Assembly (NCBI RefSeq): GCF_003226565.1
Contig: NZ_QKOE01000001.1
Coordinates: 248,001-312,000 of the forward strand
DNA: 64,000 bases
From: Parazoarcus communis SWub3 = DSM 12120
GTDB lineage: Bacteria; Pseudomonadota; Gammaproteobacteria; Burkholderiales; Rhodocyclaceae
Direction: 5' to 3'
Position numbers and translations under genes: made by a program. Positions 27,449 to 37,568 of this stretch are shown piece after piece. Position 1 is the first letter of the stretch; the number at the start of each line of letters is the position of its first letter. The notes beneath the pieces are model-generated. The model was not told where the DNA came from. It was given only the letters and a program-made list of their open reading frames with translations, and ran no database searches.

Positions 27449-28696
27449 TTACCCTCGCCGGACCTTCGGCAACACCAGGTTCAACAACACTGCCGCCAGA
27501 CCGCACAAGCTGACGCCTTGCAGGCTGAAACCATCCAGATTCAGGGCCAGCCCGCCAATCCCAAACACCAGCACTGCCGAGACGATCACCAGATTGCGCG
27601 GCTCGTCCAGATTGGTGCGATCGGCGATCAGCGTCTTCAGGCCGATGCTGGCAACCGAGCCAAACAGCAACATCATGATGCCCCCCATCACCGGCACCGG
27701 AATCGACTGCAGCAGCGCATTGAACTTGCCAAAGAACGCCATCAGGATCGCGAGGCAGGCCGCCCAGGTCATCACTGCGGGATTAAAGGTTTTGGTCAAG
27801 GTCACCGCACCGGTCACTTCCGAATAGGTGGTGACCGGAGGCCCCCCGATCAGACCGGCAAACAACACCCCCGCGCCGTCGCCTGCCAGCGTCCGGTGCA
27901 GGCCGGGCTTGTCGGTGTAGTCCTTGCCGGTCACACCGCCAATGGCAACCACGTCGCCCACATGCTCGATCGCCGGCGCAAGCGCCACCGGAATCATGAA
28001 CAGGATCGCGGCCCACTCGAACGTCGGCGCCACGAACTCAGGCATCGCAATCCATGGCGCCGCCGCAATCTTGCCAAAGTCCACCAAGCCCAGGAAGGCG
28101 GAGAGGATATAGCCCACCGCCACGCCGACCAGGATCGGCACCAGCTTCAGGAAGCCGCGTGCAAATACCGCGGCAATCACCGTCGCCCCGAAGGACACCG
28201 CTGCCACCAGCATCGCCGTGCCATAAGGCACCAGCTCGAGCTTACCGTCGCCGGTCTTGCCCATCGCCATGTTGACCGCCACCGCAGCCAGCGACAGCCC
28301 AATGATCATGATGATCGGCCCGATCACCACGGGCGGCATGAAGCGGTGCACGATCTCTGCGCCGTGCCTCCACACCAGGGCCGAAAACGCGAAATACACC
28401 AGCGATACACAGGCCAATGCCCCCATGGTGGCGGACAGCCCCCAGGTCTGCATGCTGAAGATGATCGGCGCGATGAAAGCAAAGCTGGAACCGAGAAAGA
28501 TCGGTACCTGGCGACCCGTGATGAGCTGGAACAACAAGGTACCGACACCCGCCCCCAGCAAAGCCATGCTGGGGTTCAAGCCTGTCAGCAGCGGCACCAG
28601 TACCAGGGCGCCGAAGGCGACAAACAAAATCTGAGCGCCGGAAATGGCCTGGCGCCACAAGGGGTCTGCTGCTTCGATGGGGATTTCACGCATCAC
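27449..28696 (-). CDS. uraA: Uracil permease, NCS2 family
   Basis: This inner-membrane uracil:H+ symporter of 415 residues has about 14 hydrophobic segments. The N-terminal half holds LVPLLTGLNP and the GSSFAFIAP motif, and the second half the AIEHVGDVVAIGG and GLIGGPPVTTYSE motifs that carry the substrate-binding glutamates of NCS2 proteins. It is followed upstream on the same strand by upp, 87 bp away, so import and phosphoribosylation of uracil are probably cotranscribed. Confidence 0.94.
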   Translation of the reverse strand: MMREIPIEAADPLWRQAISGAQILFVAFGALVLVPLLTGLNPSMALLGAGVGTLLFQLITGRQVPIFLGSSFAFIAPIIFSMQTWGLSATMGALACVSLVYFAFSALVWRHGAEIVHRFMPPVVIGPIIMIIGLSLAAVAVNMAMGKTGDGKLELVPYGTAMLVAAVSFGATVIAAVFARGFLKLVPILVGVAVGYILSAFLGLVDFGKIAAAPWIAMPEFVAPTFEWAAILFMIPVALAPAIEHVGDVVAIGGVTGKDYTDKPGLHRTLAGDGAGVLFAGLIGGPPVTTYSEVTGAVTLTKTFNPAVMTWAACLAILMAFFGKFNALLQSIPVPVMGGIMMLLFGSVASIGLKTLIADRTNLDEPRNLVIVSAVLVFGIGGLALNLDGFSLQGVSLCGLAAVLLNLVLPKVRRG

Positions 28697-28783
28697 GAGG
28701 CTCCTGCCGCATCCGGCTCGTGACCGTTGCGGACATTTTGTTGGATTGCGGGGTTGAAACAGGGGAAACGTGCTTGAGAAAGA

Positions 28784-29416
28784 TCAGTTGTGCTTGGTGC
28801 CAAAAATCTTGTCGCCGGCATCGCCCAACCCGGGAATGATGTAACCCTGCTCGTTCAGGTGGCTGTCGATGCTCGCGGTGTAGATCTCAACTTCCGGATG
28901 CCGCGCCTGCATCAGCGCCACCCCCTCGGGGGCGGCCACCAGCACCAGCGCCATCACCTGCGTGCAGCCATTGCGCTTGAGCATGTCCACCGTCGCCGCG
29001 AGCGAGCCTCCGGTGGCCAGCATCGGGTCAATGATCAGTGCAACGCGCTCGCCAAGGTGACCGACAAACTTCTCGAAATAGGGCACCGGCTGCAGGGTTT
29101 CCTCATCGCGCGCGATGCCCACCACACTGACCTTGGCGCTGGGAATCATGTCCAGCACGCCATCGAGCATGCCCAGCCCCGCGCGCAGGATGGGCACCAC
29201 GGTAACCTTCTTGCCCTTGATCTGCTCGATCTCCACCGGACCTGCCCACCCCTGGATGGTCACCGTCTCAAGCGGAAAGTCCTTGCACGCCTCATAGGCA
29301 AGCAAACGGGCCAGCTCGGCGGTGAGCTCACGAAACTTCTTGGTGCTGATGTCGCCCTCGCGCATCAAGCCAATCTTGTGGCGGACAAGCGGGTGGTTGA
29401 TCTGATGGATCGGCAT
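28784..29416 (-). CDS. upp: Uracil phosphoribosyltransferase
   Basis: This cytoplasmic enzyme makes UMP from uracil and PRPP for pyrimidine salvage. The 210 residues match the family. The PRPP-binding segment is [11 protein letters not shown] near residue 130, and the C-terminal uracil-binding region contains [19 protein letters not shown] 29416 gives the canonical N-terminus ([14 protein letters not shown]); the frame extends upstream to 29509 without family similarity. It is paired with uraA. Confidence 0.95.
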   Translation of the reverse strand: MPIHQINHPLVRHKIGLMREGDISTKKFRELTAELARLLAYEACKDFPLETVTIQGWAGPVEIEQIKGKKVTVVPILRAGLGMLDGVLDMIPSAKVSVVGIARDEETLQPVPYFEKFVGHLGERVALIIDPMLATGGSLAATVDMLKRNGCTQVMALVLVAAPEGVALMQARHPEVEIYTASIDSHLNEQGYIIPGLGDAGDKIFGTKHN

Positions 29417-29542
29417 GGATACGTCCTCGGCAAGGGTTTGTGCGAGTTTACCCGGAACTTGTACCGAGATTCGGGGCTGCATCACCCACTCGGTTAAAAT
29501 GTCGTCCATTCACGAAGCACGATATGCCCCAGGAGCACGCGC

Positions 29543-30100
29543 ATGACCCTCGACCTTAACGAACTGAAACTCGCGCGCGAGCAAGCAGACTGCCTGGCAG
29601 ACGAACACGCGGTCGAAGCCGCCCTGGACCGCATGGCCGAAGCGATCACCACCCGTCTGGCCGACACCAACCCGCTGGTCTACACGGTGATGAACGGGGG
29701 CCTGATCTTTGCCGGCCGCCTGCTCCCCCGCCTGCCCTTCCCGCTTGAGGTCGCCTACCTGCACGCCACCCGTTACGGCCATGCCATTCAGGGCACGCTG
29801 CTGGACTGGCGAGTGCGCCCCACGCAGGATTTGCGCGGCCGTACGGTACTGGTGCTTGATGACATCCTCGATGAAGGTCACACACTGAACGCCATCATCG
29901 AGCATCTGAAGGCAGAGGGCGCCAGCACCGTATTATCGGCAGTGCTGGTCCACAAACTGCACGAGCGCAAGGCCTACCCCGGCATGCGCGCCGACTTCAC
30001 CGGCCTGGACATCGCCGATCGCTTCCTGTTCGGCTGCGGCATGGACTACAAGGGTTACTGGCGCAACGCGCCAGGTATCTACGCAGTCAAAGGCCTGTAA
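29543..30100 (+). CDS. hpt: Hypoxanthine/guanine phosphoribosyltransferase
   Basis: This cytoplasmic purine-salvage enzyme has 185 residues. The type I PRPP motif is VLVLDDILDEGHTL near residue 95, with an NGGLIFAGRL phosphate-binding loop near residue 52 and the C-terminal DFTGLDIADRFLFGCG segment that contacts the base. AGGAG lies eight bases before ATG 29543. The gene is divergent from upp, so pyrimidine and purine salvage are read from one 126-bp intergenic region. The stop codon lies inside a 14-bp tandem duplication (30093-30120). Confidence 0.9.
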   Translation: MTLDLNELKLAREQADCLADEHAVEAALDRMAEAITTRLADTNPLVYTVMNGGLIFAGRLLPRLPFPLEVAYLHATRYGHAIQGTLLDWRVRPTQDLRGRTVLVLDDILDEGHTLNAIIEHLKAEGASTVLSAVLVHKLHERKAYPGMRADFTGLDIADRFLFGCGMDYKGYWRNAPGIYAVKGL

Positions 30101-30120
30101 GCCCCCGCCTGTAAGCCCCC
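30093..30120. repeat. Tandem duplication of a 14-bp unit spanning the hpt stop codon
   Basis: The unit GCCTGTAAGCCCCC occurs twice, head to tail, at 30093-30106 and 30107-30120. The first copy contains the last codons and TAA of hpt. It looks like a slippage or small duplication event, harmless because the stop is in the first copy. Confidence 0.8.
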
Positions 30121-30134
30121 ATCACGGAACCCAC

Positions 30135-30470
30135 ATGCTGACCACTTTCAAATCCGACGCCAGCGCCGACGTCATCATGTTTGGCGACGCCGCCAAGGCC
30201 CTCATCAAGCTGATGGGCAAAGATGCCAGCGACAGCAAGGGCATTGTCACCCCCGAGCAACTACCGGACGCCATTGCCCGCCTGAAGGCCGCCATCGAGG
30301 AAGACCGCCAGCGCCAGGCCCAACGCACCGAAGCCGACGAAGCCGCCGACGTCGAGGCCGGCCGCACCGGCATGGCCGCCCCGGTTGGCCTGGCCCAGCG
30401 CGCCTGGCCTTTGCTCGACATGCTGGAGCAGGCCCAGCGCGACAAGGTCCCCGTCGTCTGGGGCGTGTAG
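30135..30470 (+). CDS. DUF1840 protein
   Basis: This 111-residue soluble protein is of the DUF1840 family, common in betaproteobacteria. It starts with a MLTTFKSDASADVIMFG strand, then has a charged, Ala/Glu-rich helix and a C-terminal VGLAQRAWPLLDMLEQA motif. Its function is unknown. It lies 34 bp downstream of hpt on the same strand and may be cotranscribed. Confidence 0.87.
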   Translation: MLTTFKSDASADVIMFGDAAKALIKLMGKDASDSKGIVTPEQLPDAIARLKAAIEEDRQRQAQRTEADEAADVEAGRTGMAAPVGLAQRAWPLLDMLEQAQRDKVPVVWGV

Positions 30471-30485
30471 CCCCTTACGCGCGGG

Positions 30486-32222
30486 TCAGATGCCCGGCTT
30501 CACCACCAGAATGTCTTCCATGATCAGGTACTGCAAGTCTGATCCAAAGAACATGTTCAACGCATCGGTCGGCGAGCAGATCATCGGCTCACCGCGTCGA
30601 TTCAAGGAGGTGTTGAGCACCACGCCATTGCCGGTCAGCTTTTCAAGCTCAAGCATCAGGTCGTAGTAACGCGGGTTGAACTCGCGACGCAGCACCTGGG
30701 CGCGCGCGGTACCGTCTTCATGGACCACTTCCGACACGCGGGTCTTCCACGCCTCCGCAACCTCGAAAGTAAAGGTCATGAAGGGCGACGGATGATCCGT
30801 CTGCAGCATCTGTGGCCCTACGGTATCGAGCATGCTGGGACAGAATGGCCGCCAGCGCTCGCGAAACTTGATCTGCTCGTTGATGCGGTCCGCCACCCCT
30901 GGCGCGCTTGGGCACCCTAGAATGGAGCGCCCGCCCAGAGCACGCGGCCCAAACTCCATCCGCCCCTGAAACCACGCCACCGGATTGCCATCGGCCAGAA
31001 TCTTGGCGATCCGCGCCGGAACATCGTCGATCTGCTGCCATGCGGGTTTGGCCGGGTGGCGCGCACACGCCGCAATCACGTCCTCGTTGCTGTAACACGG
31101 GCCAAGATAGACATGCTCCATCTTGTCGACCTGCACGCCGCGTTGCATCGACACATACGACGCAGCGCCAACTGCGGTGCCCGAATCACCCGACGCCGGC
31201 TGCACGAACAGCTCCTTGACCTCGGGTCGGGCAATGATCTTCTGGTTGAGCTTGACGTTGAGCGCCCCACCACCCGCAAAAGCCAGCCGCCCGGTCTCAC
31301 GCAGGATGTCGCCCAGGTAGTAGTCCATCATCTGCAGCGCCAGATCTTCGAACAGCTTCTGCATACTGGCGGCGTAATGAATGTACGGCTCGTCGGCCAC
31401 ATCGCCATGCCGCATCGGCCCCAACCAGTCGATCAGCTTGGGCGTGAAGTAGTAGCCCTTGCCCTTATCCTTGTAGCGTCGAAAGCCGATCACGTTGGCG
31501 TATTCGGTGTTGATCACCAGTTCGCCGTTCTCGAACTTGGCCAGACGCGAAAAATCGTATTTGTCCGGGTCGCCATAGGGCGCCATACCCATCACCTTGT
31601 ACTCGCCGTCGAGCATCTCGAAGCCAAGGTATTCGGTAATCGCCCCGTACAAACCACCCAGCGAGTCCGGATCGTAGAACTCCTTGATCTTGTGAATCTT
31701 GCCGTGCTCGCCGTAGCCAAAGAAGGTGGTCGCGTACTCGCCCTTGCCGTCGATCCCCATGATCGCGGTCTTCTCCTTGAAGCCGGACAGGTGATAGGCG
31801 CTGGAGGCATGGGTCAGGTGATGCTCCACCGGCACAATCTCGACCTTCTTCAGGTCGAATCCCAACTGCTCCAGGCACCACTCAATGCGGCGCTTGTAAC
31901 GATAGTAACGCCGGTTGCCCATCAGAATGGCGTCGAGCGCGCGGTCCGGCGCATAGAGATAACGCTTTGCGTACTGCCAGCGCGCCTTCTCGAAGAGGCT
32001 GATCGGTGCAAACGGAATCGCCACCACCTGCACATCAGAAGGCTTCAGCCCGGCAAACTCCAGACAGAACTTTGCCGCCTCGTAGGGCATGCGATTCTTC
32101 GCGTGCTTGTCACGAACAAAGCGCTCCTCCTCGGCCGCGGCGACAAGGGTGCCGTCCACATACAACGCGGCAGAAGGATCATGAGTCAGTGCGCCGGAAA
32201 GGCCGAGGATGGTCAATGCCAC
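30486..32222 (-). CDS. NodU/CmcH-type O-carbamoyltransferase
   Basis: This cytoplasmic enzyme of 578 residues transfers a carbamoyl group from carbamoyl phosphate, via an adenylate, to a hydroxyl of a sugar or other small molecule. The N-terminal Kae1-like domain has the [16 protein letters not shown] start and the metal-binding [13 protein letters not shown] motif (H134 onward). The C-terminal domain has the [16 protein letters not shown] motif and the [10 protein letters not shown] motif. The acceptor is unknown. Since the neighbours are a phosphoglycosyl transferase and a nucleotide-sugar SDR, a carbamoylated surface sugar is a reasonable inference. Confidence 0.93.
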   Translation of the reverse strand: MALTILGLSGALTHDPSAALYVDGTLVAAAEEERFVRDKHAKNRMPYEAAKFCLEFAGLKPSDVQVVAIPFAPISLFEKARWQYAKRYLYAPDRALDAILMGNRRYYRYKRRIEWCLEQLGFDLKKVEIVPVEHHLTHASSAYHLSGFKEKTAIMGIDGKGEYATTFFGYGEHGKIHKIKEFYDPDSLGGLYGAITEYLGFEMLDGEYKVMGMAPYGDPDKYDFSRLAKFENGELVINTEYANVIGFRRYKDKGKGYYFTPKLIDWLGPMRHGDVADEPYIHYAASMQKLFEDLALQMMDYYLGDILRETGRLAFAGGGALNVKLNQKIIARPEVKELFVQPASGDSGTAVGAASYVSMQRGVQVDKMEHVYLGPCYSNEDVIAACARHPAKPAWQQIDDVPARIAKILADGNPVAWFQGRMEFGPRALGGRSILGCPSAPGVADRINEQIKFRERWRPFCPSMLDTVGPQMLQTDHPSPFMTFTFEVAEAWKTRVSEVVHEDGTARAQVLRREFNPRYYDLMLELEKLTGNGVVLNTSLNRRGEPMICSPTDALNMFFGSDLQYLIMEDILVVKPGI

Positions 32223-32322
32223 AGATAAACCTCAGGGAAGCACCAGCCCGCCAGGGCCAGAACAATCGATGAAAGGCTGCGGATTATACCTGTACAGCCC
32301 AAAGGACACGCGCCAGCCACAC

Positions 32323-32925
32323 CTAGCTGCGGATGCGATCACCTGCGCCCCGCCCAGCCAGCGTCAGGAAGATATAGCGAAAGTACATTAGTAGATCTAG
32401 CCTTTTAACCATGTCCGCATCCACCTCGGCCAACAACTCAGGAGTGGACATATCAACCCCCCGAATCTGCGCCAACCCGGTAATGCCGGGACGAACATCG
32501 AACACACCGCGTCGAGCCCGTTCGGCAATCAGCGCTTCCTGGCTGAACAGACACGGGCGAGGACCGACAAGGCTCATCTCTCCCTTGACGACATTCCAGA
32601 GCTGAGGCAGCTCATCAAGCTTAGTTCTGCGCAGGAACCGCCCAAAAGGAGTCACCGCCGAACCGTCGACCAAGTGGGTCGGCACCGACATCGTGCCTGG
32701 TCGCATCGTACGGAACTTGAAAACGATAAACGGCTTCCGATAGCGCCCCACGCGCTCCTGCCTGAACAAGGGCGCCCCGGTATCAAACATGCCGATCATG
32801 GCCAGCACAAGCAACACGGGCATACCAAGAACCAATCCCATTGCTGCAAACATAAAATCCAGAACCCGGATCAAAGCCAACTCCCGAAAAACCAGTGCTC
32901 TTGTGGAGCCGTTACCCCCTCCCAT
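32323..32925 (-). CDS. Monotopic phosphoglycosyl transferase (PglC type)
   Basis: This 200-residue membrane-associated enzyme transfers a sugar-1-phosphate from a UDP-sugar to undecaprenyl phosphate, starting assembly of a surface glycan. A single hydrophobic re-entrant helix (about 22-47) precedes the catalytic domain, with FRQERVGR, FKFRTM, the catalytic Asp-Glu pair D104-E105 in KLDELPQLW, and the SLVGPRP motif. The small size matches the catalytic core, lacking the N-terminal extension of WbaP. It lies 10 bp after the SDR gene, so the two are one unit. The sugar is not readable. Confidence 0.92.
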   Translation of the reverse strand: MGGGNGSTRALVFRELALIRVLDFMFAAMGLVLGMPVLLVLAMIGMFDTGAPLFRQERVGRYRKPFIVFKFRTMRPGTMSVPTHLVDGSAVTPFGRFLRRTKLDELPQLWNVVKGEMSLVGPRPCLFSQEALIAERARRGVFDVRPGITGLAQIRGVDMSTPELLAEVDADMVKRLDLLMYFRYIFLTLAGRGAGDRIRS

Positions 32926-32934
32926 GCAGACCCA

Positions 32935-33912
32935 TCAACATTGGCGAAGACGCCTTGGATCAGCAGCGGCCATCTGCCGGAGCCCCTCATCAACAGTGAC
33001 CAGAGGAGTCCACCCCAAGATATCTTGAGTCTTGGACATATCAACTTGCAACGATCCGCACAGCCGACGCGCCACCTCACGCCTCCCCAGCATGATCGCC
33101 GTCAAACTCAGTACGCGCGATGGCACAGGAACGAGCCTGGAGGGATGCTGCATTGCATGCGCGACTCGCTCGAACAATTCCGTGGTGGACAGGTCTTCAC
33201 CGTCTCTGACCAGAAAGACCTGATTGGCCGCCAATGGATGATCCAGGCACGTAACCACCAGATCTACCAGGTTGTCGAGTGCCACCAAGGATCGCCGGTT
33301 GTGTTTCAGTGCGCCAAACGGCAGGGGCACACCTTTTGAGATCCAATGCATCACCACAGCAAGGTTGCCCTTCACCCCCGGACCATAGACCAATGGCGGG
33401 CGGATGATGGTCACCTCCAGGCCTGTACTGGCCGAAAGCGCCAACAGCCCCCGCTCGGCCTCCAGTTTCGAGATCCCGTAGGCGTCCTCCGGCCGCGGTT
33501 GGTCCCCGGCATGGAATCTTTCGCCTGGCCACGTTGACTCTCCATTTACCTTGATCGAGCTTAAGAACACGAACCTCCGCACCCCCGCACCCACCGCCTG
33601 ACGTGCTAGCGCGAGGGTGCCATCAACGTTCACCCGACGATATTCTGCGAGTGAATGCGCGTCATCACCCCTTGTAACATGAGTACGCGCCGCGCAATGG
33701 ACGACTGTTGTGACACCAGCCAGTCCCGCGCGCCAGACCGTGGTCTCATCGAGGTTCCCAACCTGAAGGACCTGAACGCGTGCAGGCAAGGTCATCCGTA
33801 ACGGAGCACGCATAGCAGCGACAATCGACAGCCCCCCGTCACGACATAAACGCTCCAGCACTGCCATTCCAACGAAGCCGCTCGCGCCAGTCACAAGCAC
33901 CCGTTCACTCAC
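32935..33912 (-). CDS. Nucleotide-sugar SDR (NAD-dependent epimerase/dehydratase or 4-reductase)
   Basis: This extended SDR of 325 residues has the cofactor loop TGASGFVG at 8-15 and the catalytic pair Y145/K149 in YGISK. It ends close to the start of the phosphoglycosyl transferase. In several O-antigen loci a WbpV-like 4-keto reductase stands next to such a transferase and helps make lipid-linked QuiNAc or FucNAc; this pairing suggests a similar role here, but plain UDP-glucose 4-epimerase cannot be excluded by eye. Confidence 0.88.
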   Translation of the reverse strand: MSERVLVTGASGFVGMAVLERLCRDGGLSIVAAMRAPLRMTLPARVQVLQVGNLDETTVWRAGLAGVTTVVHCAARTHVTRGDDAHSLAEYRRVNVDGTLALARQAVGAGVRRFVFLSSIKVNGESTWPGERFHAGDQPRPEDAYGISKLEAERGLLALSASTGLEVTIIRPPLVYGPGVKGNLAVVMHWISKGVPLPFGALKHNRRSLVALDNLVDLVVTCLDHPLAANQVFLVRDGEDLSTTELFERVAHAMQHPSRLVPVPSRVLSLTAIMLGRREVARRLCGSLQVDMSKTQDILGWTPLVTVDEGLRQMAAADPRRLRQC

Positions 33913-33981
33913 GAACCCCTCCCCACTTCAAGATAGGACAGGACACTGGCACACCGGTGTTGGATCAAGATGGGCACCCGC

Positions 33982-36735
33982 TCAATGTGCCTCATCCCAA
34001 TTCGCCCCAGCGCCCACCTCCACCAGCAGCGGCACCGCCAACTGCGCCACGCCAGCCATCAAGCGCGGCAGCTCGCCACGGACGACCTCCAGCTCGGCCT
34101 CCGGTACCTCCAGCACCAGTTCGTCATGCACCTGCAGCACAAGGCGCGAGTTCAGGCTCGACCCGGCCAGCCAGCGGTGGACAACGATCATCGACTTCTT
34201 GATCAGGTCAGCTGCAGTTCCCTGCATCGGCGCGTTGATTGCCGAGCGCTCGGCGGCCTGGCGGCGGCCGACCTGGCTGGCGCGGATGTCGGGCAGGTGC
34301 AGACGACGGCCGAACACGGTTTCGACATAGCCCAGATCCTTGGCCTCGGCCTTGATCCGTTCCATATAGTCGGCGACGCCTGGATAGCGGGCAAAATAGC
34401 GGTCGATCCAGGCTTGGGCGGCGGCACGCTCGATACCCAGGTTCTTGGCCAGGCCGTGGGCGCTCATGCCGTAGATCAGGCCAAAGTTGATCACTTTGGC
34501 GTAGCGGCGCTGTTCGCTGCTGACCTCGCCGGGGGTGACGCCGAAGACTTCCGCGGCGGTGGCGCGGTGTACGTCCTCGCCCTTGGCAAATGCCTCCAGA
34601 AGGCGGGCATCGCCCGACAGGTGGGCCATGATGCGCAGTTCGATCTGCGAGTAATCGGCGGAGACGATCAGGTGTTCGCGCGGCGCGATGAAGGCGGCGC
34701 GGATGCGACGTCCCTCGGCCGTGCGAATGGGGATGTTCTGCAGATTGGGTTCGGAACTGGATAGCCGGCCGGTGACTGCGGTGGCCTGCGAGAAGCTGGT
34801 ATGTACCCGCCCCGTGTGCGGGTTGACCATGCGCGGCAGCTTGTCGGCGTAAGTGCTCTTGAGTTTGGCCAGACTGCGATGCTCCAGCAGCAGCTTGGGC
34901 AAGGGGTAGTCCTCGGCCAACTGGGTGAGCACGTCTTCGTCTGTCGAGGGCTGCCCCGTGGCGGTCTTCTTGACGATGGGCAATCCGAGCTTGCCAAACA
35001 GGATCTCGCCCAGTTGCTTGGGTGAGCCCAGGTTGAAGGGCTGCCCCGCCAGTTGATGCGCTTCGCGCTCGAGATCGACCAGACGACGCCCCAGCTCCTC
35101 GCCATGCTGGGCGAGCAGGAAGGGGTCGATCAGCACACCGGTACGCTCCATGTCGAGCAGCACCGCGAGCGTGGGCAGTTCGATGTCGCGATACAGTGCC
35201 TCGAGCGCAGGGCTTGCCTGCACCTGCGGCCACAAGCGCTGGTGCAGTCGCAGTGTGATGTCGGCGTCTTCTGCGGCGTATTCGGTGGCACGATCCAGCG
35301 CGACCTCGTCAAAACCGATCTGCTTGGCACCTTTGCCGCAGACCTCGGTGTAGGGAATGGTACTGAGGCCAAGGTGACGCTTGGCCAGACTATCCATGTC
35401 GTGAGTCCGATCGCTTTCAAGCACATAGGACTCCAGCAAGGTATCGTGGGCGACACCGCCAAGACGAAGCCCGTGATTGAGCAGCACATGGGCGTCGTAC
35501 TTCAGGTTCTGCCCGACCTTGGCGTGCACATCGGACTCGAGCCAGGGCTTGAGCCTGTCCAGCACCTCGGCCAGCGGGAGTTGCTCGGGCGCATCCGCAC
35601 CGCGATGGGCCAGCGGCAGATACACGCCTTCGCCCTCTGCGGTCGAAAACGACATGCCCACGAGCTTGGCGAGCATCGGGTCGAGGCTGGTGGTCTCGGT
35701 ATCGAAAGCGGTCAGGTCCGCGCGCATCAGCCGTGCCAGCAGTTCGTTAAAGGCTGGCCAGCTCAGGATGGACTGGTAGGCTGCCCGGTGCGCATCCGGG
35801 TCGGCCGGCGGATCAATGGGCTCGGATGCGGCAAAATTTCTGCTGGAAACCGCAGCGAGATCCAATTGGCCTGAAGCCCCCGCCGCCGCCTCGCCCCCCA
35901 GATCGCGCAACCAGCCGCGAAACTCGAAGCGCTCATACAGCGCGCGCAGGGCAGCCTTGTCGTCGTCCCGCGCAGGCAGGTCTTCCAGTTGCAGCGGCAG
36001 GACAAGGTCAGTCGCCACCGTGACCAAGCGTTTACCCAAAGGCAGGAAATCCAGATGACGACGCAGGTTCTCGCCGACCTTGCCACCGACCTTGTCGGCA
36101 TGGGCCACCAGATTGTCGAGGGTGCCGTATTCGGTCAGCCACTTCACCGCCGTCTTGGGACCACACTTTTCCACGCCGGGTACGTTATCGACGGTATCGC
36201 CGACCAGCGCAAGGTAATCCACGATGCGTTCAGGCGGCACGCCAAACTTGGCTGTCACGCCCTCGCTGTCGAGCACCTCCTCGCTCATGGTGTTGACCCA
36301 CCGCACCCCCGGCCGCACGAGTTGGGTCAGATCCTTGTCGCCGGTCGAGATCACCACCTCCCAGCCACGCTCGACCGCCTGTCGGGTCAGCGTGCCGATG
36401 ACGTCGTCGGCCTCGACCCCTTCGACCGACAGCAGCGGCCAGCCCTCGGCCTGCACCGCCTCGTGCAGAGGTTCGATCTGGGCACGCAGGTCGTCGGGCA
36501 TCGACGGGCGGTTGGCCTTGTAGTCGGGATACCAGTCGTCGCGAAAGGTCTTGCCCTTGGCGTCAAAGATGCATGCACGATATTCCGCCTTGTAGTCGGA
36601 CTCGAGCCGACGTAGCATCGACAGCACACCCCGGATCGCTCCGGTCGGCTCGCCCTTCGAGTTGCGCAGATCAGGCAGTGCATGAAAAGCGCGGTACAGG
36701 TAGCTGGAACCATCGACGAGCAGCAGAGTGGGCAT
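33982..36735 (-). CDS. polA: DNA polymerase I
   Basis: This 917-residue enzyme does Okazaki-fragment processing and repair synthesis. It has a 5' nuclease domain (about 1-290; the DGSSYLYRAFHALP start), an apparently active 3'-5' exonuclease domain with the DTETTS motif (D345, E347), and a polymerase domain with motif A ADYSQIELR (D694) and motif C QVHDELVLEV (D871). All three activities are thus predicted to be intact. The gene is monocistronic, divergent from the LOG-family gene. Confidence 0.96.
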   Translation of the reverse strand: MPTLLLVDGSSYLYRAFHALPDLRNSKGEPTGAIRGVLSMLRRLESDYKAEYRACIFDAKGKTFRDDWYPDYKANRPSMPDDLRAQIEPLHEAVQAEGWPLLSVEGVEADDVIGTLTRQAVERGWEVVISTGDKDLTQLVRPGVRWVNTMSEEVLDSEGVTAKFGVPPERIVDYLALVGDTVDNVPGVEKCGPKTAVKWLTEYGTLDNLVAHADKVGGKVGENLRRHLDFLPLGKRLVTVATDLVLPLQLEDLPARDDDKAALRALYERFEFRGWLRDLGGEAAAGASGQLDLAAVSSRNFAASEPIDPPADPDAHRAAYQSILSWPAFNELLARLMRADLTAFDTETTSLDPMLAKLVGMSFSTAEGEGVYLPLAHRGADAPEQLPLAEVLDRLKPWLESDVHAKVGQNLKYDAHVLLNHGLRLGGVAHDTLLESYVLESDRTHDMDSLAKRHLGLSTIPYTEVCGKGAKQIGFDEVALDRATEYAAEDADITLRLHQRLWPQVQASPALEALYRDIELPTLAVLLDMERTGVLIDPFLLAQHGEELGRRLVDLEREAHQLAGQPFNLGSPKQLGEILFGKLGLPIVKKTATGQPSTDEDVLTQLAEDYPLPKLLLEHRSLAKLKSTYADKLPRMVNPHTGRVHTSFSQATAVTGRLSSSEPNLQNIPIRTAEGRRIRAAFIAPREHLIVSADYSQIELRIMAHLSGDARLLEAFAKGEDVHRATAAEVFGVTPGEVSSEQRRYAKVINFGLIYGMSAHGLAKNLGIERAAAQAWIDRYFARYPGVADYMERIKAEAKDLGYVETVFGRRLHLPDIRASQVGRRQAAERSAINAPMQGTAADLIKKSMIVVHRWLAGSSLNSRLVLQVHDELVLEVPEAELEVVRGELPRLMAGVAQLAVPLLVEVGAGANWDEAH

Positions 36736-36833
36736 GCGGGGGCATCCTTGCGGTGAAACCAGGGTTGCGGCGTCCCGGTCGAACGGGTAGACACGCCGGC
36801 AAGACCCATGACGAGAACAATGAGAAAACCATC

Positions 36834-37559
36834 ATGACCGCGAAAGACAAGCTATCGAGCAGCATGCCGGAGGGCAATGCGCCGCGCTTCAATGCGCGCG
36901 AGTCCTGGCGAATTTTCGGAATTATGGCAGAGTTCGTCGAGGCGACCGAACGCCTCAACGCGATTCGACCCGCCGTGTCGATCTTTGGCAGCGCCCGCAT
37001 TCCGCCAGACCACCACTACTACATCCTCACCGAGAAGATCGCCCGACTGCTGTCGGATTCGGGCTTTTCGGTGATCTCCGGCGGCGGCCCCGGCATCATG
37101 GAGGCCGCCAACAAGGGCGCGTACTTCGGCAAGAGCCCGTCGATCGGGCTCAATATCCAGCTGCCGATGGAGCAGCACTCCAACCCCTACCAGGACATCT
37201 CGCAGACCTTCCAGCACTTCTTTGCGCGCAAGTTCATGTTTGTGAAGTTTGCCACCGCCTATGTGGTGATGCCGGGCGGCTTCGGCACACTGGACGAGTT
37301 GCTGGAAGCAATGACGCTGATCCAGACCCGCAAGAGTCGCCGGATACCGATCATCCTGGTGCATGGTCCGTTCTGGAAAGGTCTGCTCGACTGGTTCCGC
37401 GACCGTCTGGTGGCCGAACGCATGATCAACCCCGAAGATCTCGACCTGGTTCAGGTCATCGACGAACCGGAAGAGGTCGTTGCGGCAATTTTCAAACACT
37501 ACGAATCCCGTGGTTTCACCCCGCTACCCGAAGAGCACGAACTGATGCTCAATCTGTAA
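36834..37559 (+). CDS. LOG-family protein (cytokinin-riboside 5'-monophosphate phosphoribohydrolase-like)
   Basis: This 241-residue protein of the TIGR00730 Rossman-fold family has the nucleotide-binding GGGPGIMEAANKGA motif and the PGGFGTLDE motif. These define the Lonely Guy fold, which hydrolyses nucleoside 5'-monophosphates to base and ribose phosphate. The bacterial substrate is not certain (AMP or a related nucleotide). ATG 36834 is chosen; the upstream open frame from 36573 overlaps polA and its promoter region. Confidence 0.9.
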   Translation: MTAKDKLSSSMPEGNAPRFNARESWRIFGIMAEFVEATERLNAIRPAVSIFGSARIPPDHHYYILTEKIARLLSDSGFSVISGGGPGIMEAANKGAYFGKSPSIGLNIQLPMEQHSNPYQDISQTFQHFFARKFMFVKFATAYVVMPGGFGTLDELLEAMTLIQTRKSRRIPIILVHGPFWKGLLDWFRDRLVAERMINPEDLDLVQVIDEPEEVVAAIFKHYESRGFTPLPEEHELMLNL

Positions 37560-37568
37560 GGCCGGCCA

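Noticed and set aside
27518-28723. 401-residue plus-strand frame over uraA
   Set aside because: His/Arg-rich composition typical of an antisense frame; uraA motifs are intact on the minus strand.
31056-32228. 390-residue plus-strand frame over the carbamoyltransferase
   Set aside because: Antisense shadow; the carbamoyltransferase metal and nucleotide motifs are clear on the minus strand.
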